Source: Sepioteuthis lessoniana (Eukaryota > Mollusca > Cephalopoda > Myopsida > Loliginidae). Taken from it: a stretch of 64,000 nt of DNA. The notes beneath the pieces were generated by a model. It saw only the letters and a program-made list of their open reading frames with translations, was not told the origin of the DNA and ran no database searches. How positions within the stretch are numbered: position 1 is the first letter of the stretch; every line of letters starts with the position of its first letter. Positions 33,480-44,689 of the stretch are shown here, piece by piece. Location: assembly GCA_963585895.1 (NCBI GenBank), contig OY757904.1:67717333-67781332 (forward strand). Direction: 5' to 3'. The position numbers were made by a program, and so were the translations under genes.

Positions 33480-35660
33480 AGCTGAAAATTGTCACATGCG
33501 GATCGGTTGGATAACTATCTAAAAATAGAGCATAGTTTCTGAAAACGGAAAAATGCCATGTTTATTGAAAGAAAAAAAAATTGAAATATTTGCCTTTTTT
33601 CGCTGTAAATAAATAAAAGAGCTATCTACTTTTGTTTCCTTGCGTCAGAATGGCCCTTTCACCAAATGTAGTCCCCCAGCTTTCTCCTTTGCTAAAAGGA
33701 AATGAATAAGATATGTATGTCTTGTATAGCGATAGCTCTTCCCTTTTCTCTAAACGAGAACAGAAATGAAACTCATGAAATTAGAATTGATTCAATGCCA
33801 GCTTCGTTTTATTTTGACGTTAAACGAATCAGTGGTTCTTTTAAAACACCCGGCAATTACTTTTTTGACCCCTACTGTCTAAACTCCAGGCAGTTTGTCG
33901 ACAGCCAGTTGCAATCCTCCTGATTTTTTAATTTTTTCGATGTTAAAGCACGCAAATGTTAAACGAACCCTTTCCACACTATCTAATTTTTTTTTTATTT
34001 TCTCTCTGATTCTAAAGATTTTATAATGACTCTTCTCGCTTTTTAATATTGGTGGAAAGCAATCAATCGACTCACTTTTTTCATGCATTAAATCTTCACT
34101 CTTAAATATAGTAATAATGCCTTAAGATTGAAATCCTTGCATTTTTCTAGTGTGATTAGTTGTAAGCCTTTCACAACATATAAAGTGCCAGAATTTCACA
34201 TCCAAATATTCTATGCAGAAAAATCTCCCTTCATTTGAAATATTGCCTTCAATTAATTACCCCTTACATGTATTCAATCAATCACGGATAGTCATAGCGT
34301 ACTTTATAAAAACTTATATTTAATTGTTTTTTTTTTTTTAATATTGCAGTAAATGTAATAAGCATGATTAGTTTAATTTTTATGCGAAGAGGAGTCTTAT
34401 CTCATTTAAACATCTCCGTTGATATATTTATTACTCAAATATATATGAGACAGATTACAACTCCCATACAGAAATAGAAAACTTCTTGTGAAAATCTTGG
34501 ATACCAAACCATCCAGAAATACCACAAGCAATTTACAGTAAGTTATATGGTGTGACCAAAAATATCAATTTGCAATAGTGACTAACAACGTCGTGGAGAC
34601 ATCAACATTCAAATAAATTCAATTGTCAACATTAAAACAAAGTTAAGATCATTCATTGATGGGGTCGAGAATTGTTGAGATAACATGTATTATTATTGTG
34701 CTAAAAACTATACGAGGATCAAAGATATACAAGGATTAGCTGAAATGTTTATGAACACTATAATATACTCTCGTAGAATGTGACCAAATGAGGTTTAATT
34801 TTCAATGTAATACTCTTGAGGTTCCATACATGTTCCAGTTGTTTGACTTTATTGTGCAAAACAGCCACCAACTACCTCTATGACGTCAACATAAGAACAT
34901 TTCAGCCTATTGAAGTTTTTCTCCCAACCTCATGTAGTGACTTTAGTGAAGCTACTCTGTAAATAGAATTCATTGAAATAGTCATTGAGAATGAAAATAT
35001 GTGAAGTTTTGAACTGCAGCCTCAAAGTTTTTTTGGATCATAAAAAATGTCAGCAAGTGACAAAATCAGGCTTGTTATATGATAAGCACAAATATTCATA
35101 TAAAATTACATTGTTTCTTGTCTTTCAATATCTTTTTTTTGTTTTTTGCTCTTAATGCTATTCTGAATACGTCGGTGTTGAGCTCTTTTCTAATCAAAAC
35201 GCATGATGTCTTGAATAGTTTATAGACCTCTGTAATGAAGAAGCTGCATCTCCGATCACTGAATCTGAATATGAGTCTGACAAAAAAATCTAAAATGAGA
35301 GATATCCTCATTGGACAATGAAGCTATCAAACGAGAGTTGGTCCTTTTGAAACCTTTTTTTTATGAATTAATAACCAACAGAGTTCAAATAGTGTCATCA
35401 TTTTGATATATAGAACCCACTTTGCTTTGGTTTACTATGTAGCAATTCTTTCACAGATTTCAGAGGAATTCTTCACTTTTTTCTTTTTTTGAGTCCAGAA
35501 GGAAGTTGCAAAACCTATAATAAACAAGTCTTATTTGTGTTGCTGGGTCTCGGACAAATTTAATAGCGACTAAGATGAGATGATGAGATGATGTTGACAT
35601 CCAATCAGAAATGAAAACTGTCATGAAAAAAGTCATCGCTAATGAAAAATTACCTATGAA
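33480..35660. other. Unassigned AT-rich DNA
   Basis: No gene or family is recognised. The minus-strand open frame at 35311-35096 (71 codons) has no known motif. Confidence 0.5.
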
Positions 35661-35667
35661 TATACCA

Positions 35668-36236
35668 CAGGTTACCAGCTCATTAATGAGTAGAGTGTTC
35701 GCCTATTGTCCAGTACCCCTGGGTTCAATTCCAGGTGGCATCATACCAAAGACTTTAATAACGGTATTTGATACCTCCCAGCTCAACACTCAGCATGATA
35801 AGGTACCTATAAGGATCAAGGTGTCCTCGTGGTGTAATGGTTAAAGCGATGCACTGCGGAATCGTAGTACGCGAGTTCGTACTCCAGTCGCGCTATCACG
35901 TTCACTTTCGGGCAAATACCCTTGGGAAAGGTATGAAATCCCTTATTCTCCCTCCAGCTATGGGTAGATAGTAGGACGGACTAGGTTCTTCAGCCTTGGT
36001 GAGGCAACTATTCAAGGAGAAGGAAAACTCTGAATTCAAACCTGTTAAACTCCGCTTAAAAATTGACCTTATGTCATATCCTGCCCGAGCGGAGGGGTTG
36101 GTAAATAGTACCTATCAAGGATAAAATGGAGCAATCCAGGGAAAGGAGTAGCGACCTCCTCTACACCGTGGTGTAGTAGCTATTGCAAAGGGAGTCTTTG
36201 GGTTGCCCACATGTACGGTTGCCAAATTTACTACTT
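35668..36236 (+). repeat. SINE-B copy split by another SINE
   Basis: The left part is 35668-35820: head TGAGTAGAGTGTTCGCC, box B GGGTTCAATTCC, CATACCAAAGAC, ACACTCAGCATGATAAGG. The right part is 36108-36236: GGAGCAATCCAGGGAAAGG, CTCTACACCGTGGTGTAG, GGTTGCCCACATGTACGG. The two parts are continuous once the insert at 35821-36107 is removed. Confidence 0.88.
35821..36107 (+). repeat. Chimeric SINE (C-type head, A-type tail) nested in SINE-B
   Basis: The head GTGTCCTCGTGGTGTAATGG and middle GCGCTATCACGTTCACTTTC match SINE-C (62.8 kb). From about 35950 it carries the SINE-A tail (CTTCAGCCTTGGTGAGGCAA; GAGCGGAGGGGTTGGTAAAT). It is flanked by a duplication of host SINE-B sequence: GTACCTATAAGGAT at 35803-35816 and GTACCTATCAAGGAT at 36108-36122. 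Confidence 0.9.
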
Positions 36237-36535
36237 ATACCAGGGATCTGAAATTGTAAAATGTTAAGTTGTATTCTTAAGTCCATGAAGGAAATTAGGT
36301 CTTCCCCTATTGGGTGAGAGTTTTACTAGAACCAACATTTATTCATTTCTGTTGGTTGCTGCATTTTCGTATTTTACAATTTGTCATTGGTCAAACAGTC
36401 GGGCACTAGGTTTATCTGGTAGGACAGCAGCACATTGAAATATGTCCTCATTTTCAGATAGCAAGACGAATATCGTCACTGGAAAATGCATATCAGAGTA
36501 TGCATGTAAGCAACGATATTCATCCAAAGATCTTT

Positions 36536-36539
<4 letters not shown>

Positions 36540-36612
<73 letters not shown>
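36540..36612. repeat. Compound microsatellite (TA)n(TG)n
   Basis: About 35 bp of TA, then about 37 bp of TG. Confidence 0.98.
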
Positions 36613-36613
<1 letters not shown>

Positions 36614-36992
36614 TTTGGGTGGATGTTTTTATATTTACTCTTACGCTAATTCTTGATGGTAGGAACTTTCAGAGTGAGTTTAATTTTCTCTTTAAAAGAA
36701 AGCAATCAAAATCCATTCACATTTGGCAAACTGAAATTGTTGAAGTATGAAAATATGCTTATATTAATGGAAAAAATATAGATATGAAAACATATTGTGT
36801 ACAGCAATTTTCATCAATAATGTCAAACTGCAATATACAAAATATAAACAAAGAACTCATTAATCTCCCTTACTGAATAGAGACGCTTTTATATTGACAT
36901 CAATATAATAAGTCTAGCACTGAACGACACCAGATTATGGTGAAGTTTTTTAACGATAATTTTGCACGTTCACTTTTAGATATCACCTCAGT

Positions 36993-36993
<1 letters not shown>
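36613..36993. other. Unassigned DNA
   Basis: I see nothing here. Confidence 0.5.

Positions 36994-36994
<1 letters not shown>

Positions 36995-37069
<75 letters not shown>
36995..37069. repeat. (TA)n microsatellite
   Basis: About 75 bp of TA. Confidence 0.98.
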
Positions 37070-37073
<4 letters not shown>

Positions 37074-38262
37074 GCTTGGTCTAAAATAATATTTGAAATT
37101 GTGAAAAAGGAAAATATCCGATATGTGTTTCATTCCTTTTCGTTTATGTTTTGTTTACTTTTTTCAAAATATTAACACTTTGATCCATATGACTTTTCAA
37201 GTTTGGTTGCTTTGTTTAATGGTAAACCAGTCTTTGTCGATTAATATTTCGCCAAAGCCATCAATGGAGAAGAACAACGATGATGTTATTTAATTAATAG
37301 CGTGGATGATACGGATCTTTATATCTTAGCCAAGGTTATTAGTTCAAAGGTTAACGCAGTAGTACGACTGGAGCTTGAATTCCATTTCGTCGAAAGTGCT
37401 GTTCAGAATTTCGCCACAGGCGAGAATATGAAAAAAATAAACCCGTTGATAATTTTATTTCTTTTTGCCTTTATATATTATATTATAAAATAAATGGAAG
37501 CTACTTGGAATAATCTATTTTATAAACTGTTGTTTTATGATTCAAATCACTAGTCTATATTGAACAAGTGAGCTTAAGTGACAACTACATCGGGTACCTT
37601 CTCTCGTCTTATCCTAAAAACATGTATTTTCATAGAGGATTCCACAAGAAGAAAAAGATCACGATTAGCTAACCAATCACAGATCATTCCGTATTCTACT
37701 AATTTTAGACTGGTCAGCCAAACAAATGTGCTGATCTACTTCAGTGGGAAGATTATCCCTTCTACGGAGCCACTTTAATTGGTCATTTAATCAAACCTGT
37801 ATTGGGGTTTCGTTAATTAAGGATCGGAGCCCACGTCTTAAGGGCAAGTGTGCCTTTTTACACGTACCAAAACAAAAATCAAAGCTCTGATTAATTTATC
37901 CAAAGATTTAATCTGTTAACCCTATCCGTTGGGAAAGAGTTAGTTTGGGATGCCATATTTCAAAAATGATAAATACTCTGTTAATACCCTACAGCTGCTT
38001 ACATTTTGTTTTGACAATTTGAAATTGGTTTTGAAAGAACTTCAAAGTGAATATGTCTGTTTTATAATTTCAGAAAAGGAAGAGGACATTTTCGAAGGTA
38101 GAAATGCATACTCCTCATAAGTTTTTGCTACAGTGAATACCCCATATTGTTATAATTAGTAGAAGTGTGGTTTTGCTTCTACGTTCATTGATTTACCAGG
38201 CTTCCAATGTTATCTAATGAAAAAAGTTATTTTTATACAAAAACTGAAGTACTGCTATTAAT
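37070..38262. other. Unassigned DNA
   Basis: No recognisable gene or repeat. Confidence 0.5.
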
Positions 38263-38263
38263 T

Positions 38264-38571
38264 TTGAAGATACTATTTACCAACCCCTCCACTCGGGTAG
38301 GATATGACACAAGTCAATTTTTAAGCGGAGTTTAACGGGTTTGAATTCAGAGTTTCCCTTCTCCTAGACTAGTTGCCTAACTAAGGCTGAAGAACCTAGT
38401 CTGTCCTACTATTTATCCATAGCTGGAGGGAGAATAATTGGATTCATACCTTCCCCAAGGGTATTAGTGCTATGTGAAATGCAATCAGTCTCGTCCAGGA
38501 TTTGAACTCGTGTCGCCGTGTCCATTTCCTACGACGATGACGACTACACCACGGGCACCACCTTGAAGATA
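38264..38571 (-). repeat. SINE-A copy with target-site duplication
   Basis: The body is 38273-38562 on minus: GGTGCCCGTGGTGTAGTCG, box B GAGTTCAAATCCTGGACGAG, TTTCACATAGCACTAATACC, CTTCAGCCTTAGTTAGGCAA and tail GGAGGGGTTGGTAAATA. A 9-bp direct repeat TTGAAGATA flanks it (38264-38272 and 38563-38571). It is full length and well preserved. Confidence 0.9.
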
Positions 38572-38574
38572 AAG

Positions 38575-39000
38575 GTTTCATACCTTTCCGAAGTGAAGGT
38601 TATAGCTTGTTTGGATTTAGAACTCATTTACCGTGATGTGGTTGTCCAGGCTGTTAGCCACAATGACAAGGTGGGGAATTCCCCTCTTCTCAGAAGGTAA
38701 AATACATAGTAAAAAACTTGCAAATATAGACTTGTTATTAATATCATTAATATCAGATCATATTCTTATATGTAACTTTCGTTACAACTTTTTCTTTTCC
38801 AAGAAAACATCTCTCCAAGAACAAACCGTTCTTCTTTGTCAATCAAGTGTTATATCTAAGCTGCCCTATCAGTAAATAATACAAGATGTTGCGTTCAATT
38901 TTTTCTTTATATTATTATTTCATTTAAGTCATATTTTTATGAATTTCTTTTTCATTGTAAATAAAAAAAATGAACATGACATAGAGTGCATCTTGTAAGA
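38575..39000. other. Unassigned DNA
   Basis: I see nothing here. Confidence 0.5.
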
Positions 39001-39023
39001 ATGAAGTTCTGATTAAATCAATT

Positions 39024-39260
39024 TTGGATATCTTCCATCAGATTCACGGGTTGACGAACATCAAAGGTTACGATTTTTATGCACAAGTACAGCCGTTTCA
39101 GCCGAAGGAATTGGCGCCTGAATATTTTAATGTGTTTCCAGATACACAAAGCCAATTCATGGCAAATGCACGCAAACGTCGAAGTCAACGTGTCAAGCAA
39201 AATACACAAAAGGCCAGACGTGAAGTTATCAACATCCGGTCAAACTCCTTACTTGCTTAG
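39024..39260 (+). other. Hypothetical 78-codon open frame, coding-like composition
   Basis: The open frame is less AT-rich than its flanks and has a varied, non-repetitive composition: HGLTNIKGYDFYAQVQPF, then PKELAPEYFNVFPDTQSQF, then a basic RKRRSQRVKQNTQKARREV. A pyrimidine-containing TCTTCCATCAG lies just before it and could be an acceptor, in which case the ATG would not be the true start. I recognise no family. A shifted frame over the same bases (39079-39441) is also open. Confidence 0.25.
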
Positions 39261-39514
39261 CGAGGTGAAAACGAATAGGAATTTATGTAAATTTTATAGC
39301 CGTAAAACCCGCCCGTCTTCATTTAAACCCGGCATTTCTTTATCGTCGCTACTCCTGTTAAGCTACGTGAGTTTAATCTATTCACACAAAATTATTCCTT
39401 CAATGCAATTTTTAGATTTTACCATTCGGTTCAAAGAATAAGTACGCATATATTTTTCATTTTACAATCATTGCATAACACCTTCCTCAACCTCTCACCT
39501 TTTAAACTCACAGC

Positions 39515-39569
39515 ACACACACACACTCTTTCTCTCTCTCTCTTATATATATATATATATATATATATA
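39515..39569. repeat. Compound microsatellite (CA)n(TC)n(TA)n
   Basis: Short CA and TC runs are followed by about 26 bp of TA. Confidence 0.96.
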
Positions 39570-39938
39570 CGCAAACAAGTGATATAACAGATAAGACGAT
39601 TCATTATGTTTATCTAATTTATTTTCAACTACTTGTCATCATCAAAGCTTAACGTTAGCACAAGACATCATATGTGAACCCCTCAGGGAGAATTGAACTC
39701 GCGGACTATTCTATGCTAGCTATGCTCATTAACTATTAAAAAAAAAAAAAAATAAGGCTCCTCTGTTCTCAACTAGTTTCTACCTAAAGTCAGCGTCAGG
39801 AGATAAATTTGCGCATAAAAGTTTTTTTAAGAAATTTTTCAAAATATTTTTTTTAATTTGATACACTACAAGAAAAGTGGCGTAAAGTAAACTGGAAGTG
39901 GTATATGTCTACCACAATTATTCATTATGTATATATCA

Positions 39939-40501
39939 TCATTATCATGTCGTGCCGCTAGCACGGATATCCCTGACCCTCTGTCGTCACTTCTCCCTAT
40001 TATTCATCGCCTCTGGCAGGTCTTCAGCGTTACATCCTGTATTCTCACATAGCTGCTGTATGTATGTTCGAGCTGGTCGTCCTGCTTTTGCTTAGCCATA
40101 TGCGGGGGTCCACTGGAGTACATAACTTATGAGCTCGTCCCTGCTTCTCCAGGTGTGTCCTGCATGTCTGGTTCGTCTAACTTGGATAGTTTTCGTGATG
40201 GGAGGCAGGTGGCCGTATAGTTGGTGCTTTGTGGGATGTTGCTGCCAAGACTTGTTCAATATTGCTCGCAGCATTCTTGTGTAATTGCCGTCTAGCTTCT
40301 TTTTCAGCCGTTTAGTTAGCGTCCAAGTAGTGCATCCATATAGCAGTATCGATACGACCGCTGCCAGGAAGAAACTGCGTTTTATTTTATCGGTCAGGTC
40401 TGATTTCCATATGATCGAGAGCCTATCGATAGCTGTCCATGCCTTCGTTAGCCGTGTGTCAATGTCTTTTTCGTTTGATGAGACGCTGCTTCGTAGGTAA
40501 G

Positions 40502-40504
<3 letters not shown>
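39939..40504 (-). mobile_element. APE-type LINE 3' end, ending at a TA tract
   Basis: The minus-strand reading from the right has the C-terminal ORF region (RLTKAWTAIDRLSIIWKSD-like pieces, KIKRSFFLAAVVSILLYGC-like), then KKLDGNYTRMLRAILNKSWQ and HPTKHQLYGHLPP, RRTRHAGHTWRSRDELI, and GRPARTYIQQL-like. It finishes CGTGCTAGCGGCACGACATG and (ATG)n. The 60-codon frame at 40274-40092 is genuine LINE sequence. The 5' side is cut exactly where a 60-bp TA tract starts. Confidence 0.85.

Positions 40505-40567
<63 letters not shown>
40505..40567. repeat. (TA)n microsatellite
   Basis: About 62 bp of TA at the truncated 5' side of the LINE copy. Confidence 0.98.
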
Positions 40568-40569
<2 letters not shown>

Positions 40570-40621
40570 TTTCATTGTTTTAGTTTGATGACATAACATA
40601 GTTCGTGTGTAATTGAATGCC

Positions 40622-40775
40622 AAGCGGTATTATTTAACCCATATAAGCTAGGATAATAGGGGATTCATAACTTTCCCAATGGAATAAGTTTGAAAATTAA
40701 CAGTGAAACTAAATTTCTAGCTCACTTACTACTATGTGACAGTTCATGAAGTAAATTTCTCTACGACGGAGACTT
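40622..40775 (-). repeat. SINE-C type fragment, decayed
   Basis: TATTTAACCCATATAAGCTA, GGGGATTCATAACTTTCCCA and worn head sequences follow the SINE-C order on the minus strand (compare 53.2 and 62.8 kb). Confidence 0.5.
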
Positions 40776-40782
40776 CCTATCG

Positions 40783-41025
40783 TTGGCCTAATTAGTATAG
40801 TGTTCGCCATTGGTCTGAGCGACCGTGGTTCAATCATATCAAAGACTCAAAAACCTGTACTTGATGCCGTCTTGCTTAACACTCAGCATTATAAGGTAAG
40901 GATCGAGGGTAAGTAGTGAAATCGAGGGAATGAGGGTAGCGCCCTCCTATACACATCGGTATAGTATCTGTAGAAAAGGGAGACCTCTGGTCAATCTTGA
41001 CAAAGTGCGCCAACTTTACTTACTT
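40783..41025 (+). repeat. SINE-B copy
   Basis: The head is TTGGCCTAATTAGTATAGTG, with box B GTGGTTCAATC, then CATATCAAAGAC, TTGCTTAACACTCAGCATTA, GGGAATGAGGGTAGCGCCC and GCGCCAACTTTACTTAC. Confidence 0.75.
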
Positions 41026-41221
41026 TTTACTTTATTTATATACGTGTTCATAGAATCTGTATTAGTTAATAAGATTGTAGCTTTTACATATTTACTTAAA
41101 TGCACCGAACAAGCATGATGCAACACTACGCCGAATTTAAGCGCAATTTATTTGTTTTGAATTTATAATTTTCCTTCTCCAAGTCCAGTTTTCATTTCAA
41201 ATTTAAAGACACAAGCCTCTA

Positions 41222-41370
41222 TCGCTAATAACCCAAAGCTGGTTGGAGTATAGTGGCATTATTAGCTTTTTCAATTCAAGTATTATAGCCATGTCTAATA
41301 TTTAAACTGGAGTCGCAGTGTCTAATTCCAACGACAGTAACCATTAAACTACGATTACCTCCACTATAAT
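41222..41370 (-). repeat. SINE-A/C head fragment, decayed
   Basis: AACCCAAAGCTGGTTGGAG on the left and, at the right, AACGACAGTAACCATTAAAC with TACGATTACCTCCA. The last is the reverse complement of a worn tRNA-like head (TGGAGGTAATCGTA). Confidence 0.5.
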
Positions 41371-41520
41371 GTAGATCAGTTTTTTGGTAACATATTCATT
41401 TGCGTCCTTTTGGCTGTATGTCTCGAGGTAGACATATCTATCTTTGTAGAACATTCGATTACTTTTTTACACTACATTTCTCTCGATCTTTCGGTCACTA
41501 CTATATATATATATATTGGA

Positions 41521-41806
41521 GGTGCCCGAGGTGTAATGGTTATCGTCGAAGGAAATGGACACGGCGACACGAGTTCAAATCCTGGACAAGACTGATTGCA
41601 TTTCACATAGCACTAATACCCTTGGGAAAGGCATGAATCCAATTATTCTCCCTCCAACTATGTGAAAATAGTAGGACAGACTGTTCTTCAGCCTTGGTTA
41701 GGCAACTAGTCTAGGAGAAGGAAAACTCTGAATTCAAACCTGTTAAACTCCGCCTAAAAAAATGACTTGTGTCATATCCTGCCCGAGCGGAGGGGTTGGT
41801 AAATAG
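41521..41806 (+). repeat. SINE-A copy, full length
   Basis: Box A is TGCCCGAGGTGTAATGG. Box B is GAGTTCAAATCCTGG. The middle has TGCATTTCACATAGCACTAA and CTTCAGCCTTGGTTAGGCAA, and the tail is GGAGGGGTTGGTAAATA. Both sides carry ACTAT-TATA sequence, so a target duplication is plausible but blurred by TA repeats. Confidence 0.88.
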
Positions 41807-41810
41807 GACT

Positions 41811-41873
<63 letters not shown>

Positions 41874-41931
41874 CGTTCGTGTGTGTGCGTGCGTGCGTGT
41901 TTGTGCGTGCGTGTGTGTATGTGTATGTGAC
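41811..41931. repeat. Compound microsatellite (TA)n(TG)n with GTGC variants
   Basis: TA (41813-41837) is followed by TG, then GTGC/GTGT-rich sequence. Confidence 0.96.
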
Positions 41932-42157
41932 CAAACACATTAGTTATGTTTTAAGGAACAAATAAAGAATTTGATAAATATCTAACTCTTTGAGCTATTT
42001 ACTTAAAATTTCGCCCTTTTCTGATAAGAAGAGAATACTTTGCGTCTTAATGATGATGCACTCCTAGGAATCGTTTTCATATGCTTATGCATAGGTTATT
42101 TATATTGTTGGCACAGTTGTTTTGTAACATGCTCTCGTAACCTTTTGTAAAATTAAT

Positions 42158-42184
42158 TTCTTCTTCTTCTTCTTCTTCTTCTTC

Positions 42185-42222
<38 letters not shown>
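42158..42222. repeat. (CTT)n(ATT)n microsatellite
   Basis: About ten CTT units are followed by about twelve ATT units. Confidence 0.97.
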
Positions 42223-42660
42223 AATCCACTTAACAAACTTTTTCTTAGTCCATCTGCAGTTTTATATACTTAAGAAATATTAACGACTACAAATTCCTTC
42301 AAAACCAATAAAAGGTCATTTCGTCTGTGGATTTAGTCTCCTCAGGTTTGTGCCTCTTTAATGTGGCACTAATTTTCCGAAATAAATTGAGATAGGTAAT
42401 TCATATCATTGACATGAGCATGTTTTTTAAATAATGCATGCAAACTTAAATACCAATAACTATTTCAATCGGGTTAAGCCAATTTGACTCGTGCGCAGGT
42501 GGCTGTGCTTACTATAAGATAGCAATTTTAAACACCATGTATGATAATATTGCATATTCATCTAAAATTCGACTTTTGATCTTTTCCAATGCCTCTGAAC
42601 TAATTTCTAAGAGAAAGTATAGATCTTACATTTAACCTTTCGACTGATATTTTTGGGAGC
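42223..42660. other. Unassigned DNA
   Basis: I see nothing here. Confidence 0.5.
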
Positions 42661-42661
42661 A

Positions 42662-42665
<4 letters not shown>

Positions 42666-42701
<36 letters not shown>

Positions 42702-42793
42702 TATATAGGGAGAGAGGGAGAGAGAGAGAAAGAGAAAGATATATATAGATTTTGGTGTTTATATATATATGAATATATATATATATATATATA
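42666..42793. repeat. (TA)n(GA)n(TA)n microsatellite
   Basis: TA, then a GGGAGAGA/GAAA purine run, then TA again. Confidence 0.96.
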
Positions 42794-42825
42794 TTCATCG
42801 ACAAACACACTCACACACACCCTCT

Positions 42826-44172
42826 AGACAAAAATATAAGACATCCCTCAAAAATGAAGAAATATATATTGTTTAAATTTTTTAGATTATGAAAATCAGA
42901 TACATGACAGATAAGTTATAAAGATAATTAAATTTGAAATATGAATAGATTTTAATTATTTTTTTATGCGTATATTAGCATTCATGCTTAATTAAAAAAA
43001 TGTTTTGACAAAAATAAAAGATCAATGAACAGAAATATAGAATATAAAGGCAATATTTTTATTTGATATTTTGTTGATTCGCCGTTAGCTTTGAAAACTT
43101 CAAAAGTATGGCAAGGCATACTATGAACTAGATCCTGAAATTGAACCGAAATTATTTTCACATGTGTCTATGATTGCAGTTTTTGAATTCAGAAATCGCT
43201 GAGTACTTGACCATCTTCATAGACCTTTGAAACAATCAATCCCCACACATTTTCTATAGGATTGAGGTCTGGAGAACACTCTGCGAGGTCAAGAAGTCTT
43301 ATTTTTTGTTCAAGTGAGTACTTCTTTGTTATTGCTGCATTGTGGATGGAAAAACCCATTCTTCCCTATATGGGCGACGCCTATTTCTGCAAGGATAAAT
43401 CTCTTAGCATCTTCATATAATCTGCTGTTTTTGTCGACCACTAACAAATTGTAGTTTAAGATTTCCTGAATTTACGAAGTCACCCCCAGGTCATAAGTGA
43501 TCCTCCACCACTATGCCTTGTTGAGTAATTATCTTCTGGAATTTTTTGTGAGCCAGTATTTTTGAATGGTATCAAGACCGTCTAAATTGAATTTCTTTTC
43601 GTCCGAGAAACCAAGTTTTTGCCCGTTTTTTTAGCTCTCATTGTTTGTTTGACGAACATATTCCAGATGTTTCTCTTTGTGCTTCATGATTAATCTTGGA
43701 GGATGAACTATTTTCTTATGCTTATTTTTTTTCTTTGTTTAAATGATTTCTAATTGTTCTAGTATTGCAAGGAGGATCCACTAGGGATTTCAATATTTTT
43801 GATGTTGACGAATTTTCTTTTTTTTATTTCGTAAACAATTATTCTCTTGAACAGTGGTGATGATATTTCTGGCCTGCCAGTTGGTTTTTATGTTCCATAC
43901 TTATTTGGAATTTTCAAGTAATTGCTGATTACGGTTTTACTGCGTTCAGGAGACTTTGAAATTTCTCCCTGAGATTTTCAGACTCTTTTTCAGAACTTTA
44001 ATCTCGCCTTTCCCAAATTCAGATAATTTAGTTCCTTTAGGCATTTATGTTATTAGCATTTTAAGTATTGCAGTTTTGATTGCTTTTATATTGCGTAGAC
44101 TACATATTTTTTTCAATTAAAATAAGTTCCTTTTTTCTTTAGATTTTCTTGGCGGTCTTATATTTATGTTAA
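42826..44172 (-). mobile_element. Tc1-like DNA transposon, decayed
   Basis: The terminal inverted repeats are ACAAAAATATAAGACATCC (42828-42846) and, on minus from the right end, ACATAAATATAAGACCGCC (about 44168-44150). Between them a complete-length but frameshifted transposase runs on minus. Size (about 1.35 kb) and layout are normal for Tc1/mariner. Confidence 0.85.
43040..44044 (-). pseudogene. Tc1-family transposase pseudogene
   Basis: It begins MPKGTKLSEFGKGEIKVLKK at 44044. An HTH region follows with SKTVISNYLKIPNKYGT, a TGRPE linker and a second DNA-binding part. Next come IVHPPRLIMKHKEKHLEYV and FSDEKKFNLDGL, which carries the first catalytic Asp. Near 43360 the usual QQDNAAIH is damaged to FHPQCSNN, so the second Asp is lost. 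SPDLNPIENVWGLIVSKVYE follows at about 43270, containing the third acidic position. Several stops and frameshifts are present. The intact enzyme would excise and reinsert the element. Confidence 0.85.
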
Positions 44173-44295
44173 AAATAAATTTTAAAATGTAGCATAAATT
44201 CTAATATACATATGAAAAATGAATTAAAATTTCTTCTTATTTTAACTTTAAATGTCTCTAAACCATATTTTTCATATATCTGATTTTCATTATTT

Positions 44296-44298
<3 letters not shown>

Positions 44299-44385
<87 letters not shown>
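44299..44385. repeat. Compound microsatellite (CA)n(TA)n
   Basis: About 30 bp of CA, then about 57 bp of TA, abutting the PLE's left terminal repeat. Confidence 0.98.
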
Positions 44386-44387
<2 letters not shown>

Positions 44388-44689
44388 TAAATATGATAGA
44401 CATCTTTTGTTTCCACAATTTTATTTTGATCCTTTCAAATTGCCATAATAATATCCAGCTTGGATTCGCTGATAAATTTTCCGTATTCAACTGGTTCCCA
44501 AGTAGTTATAGACCCATCTCAGGCCATTATCAGAGGGAGTGTATTTTGCAAAAGTATAATACTGAGTTGTATTTATACTGGTCTAATTTTTTTCTTTTTT
44601 TTTTTTTTTTTTTGGATTTAGTTATATATATATGGCAACAGCAGCTAAAGACATTTACGTACATTAGCTTTGGTTTCAAAAATATTTTT

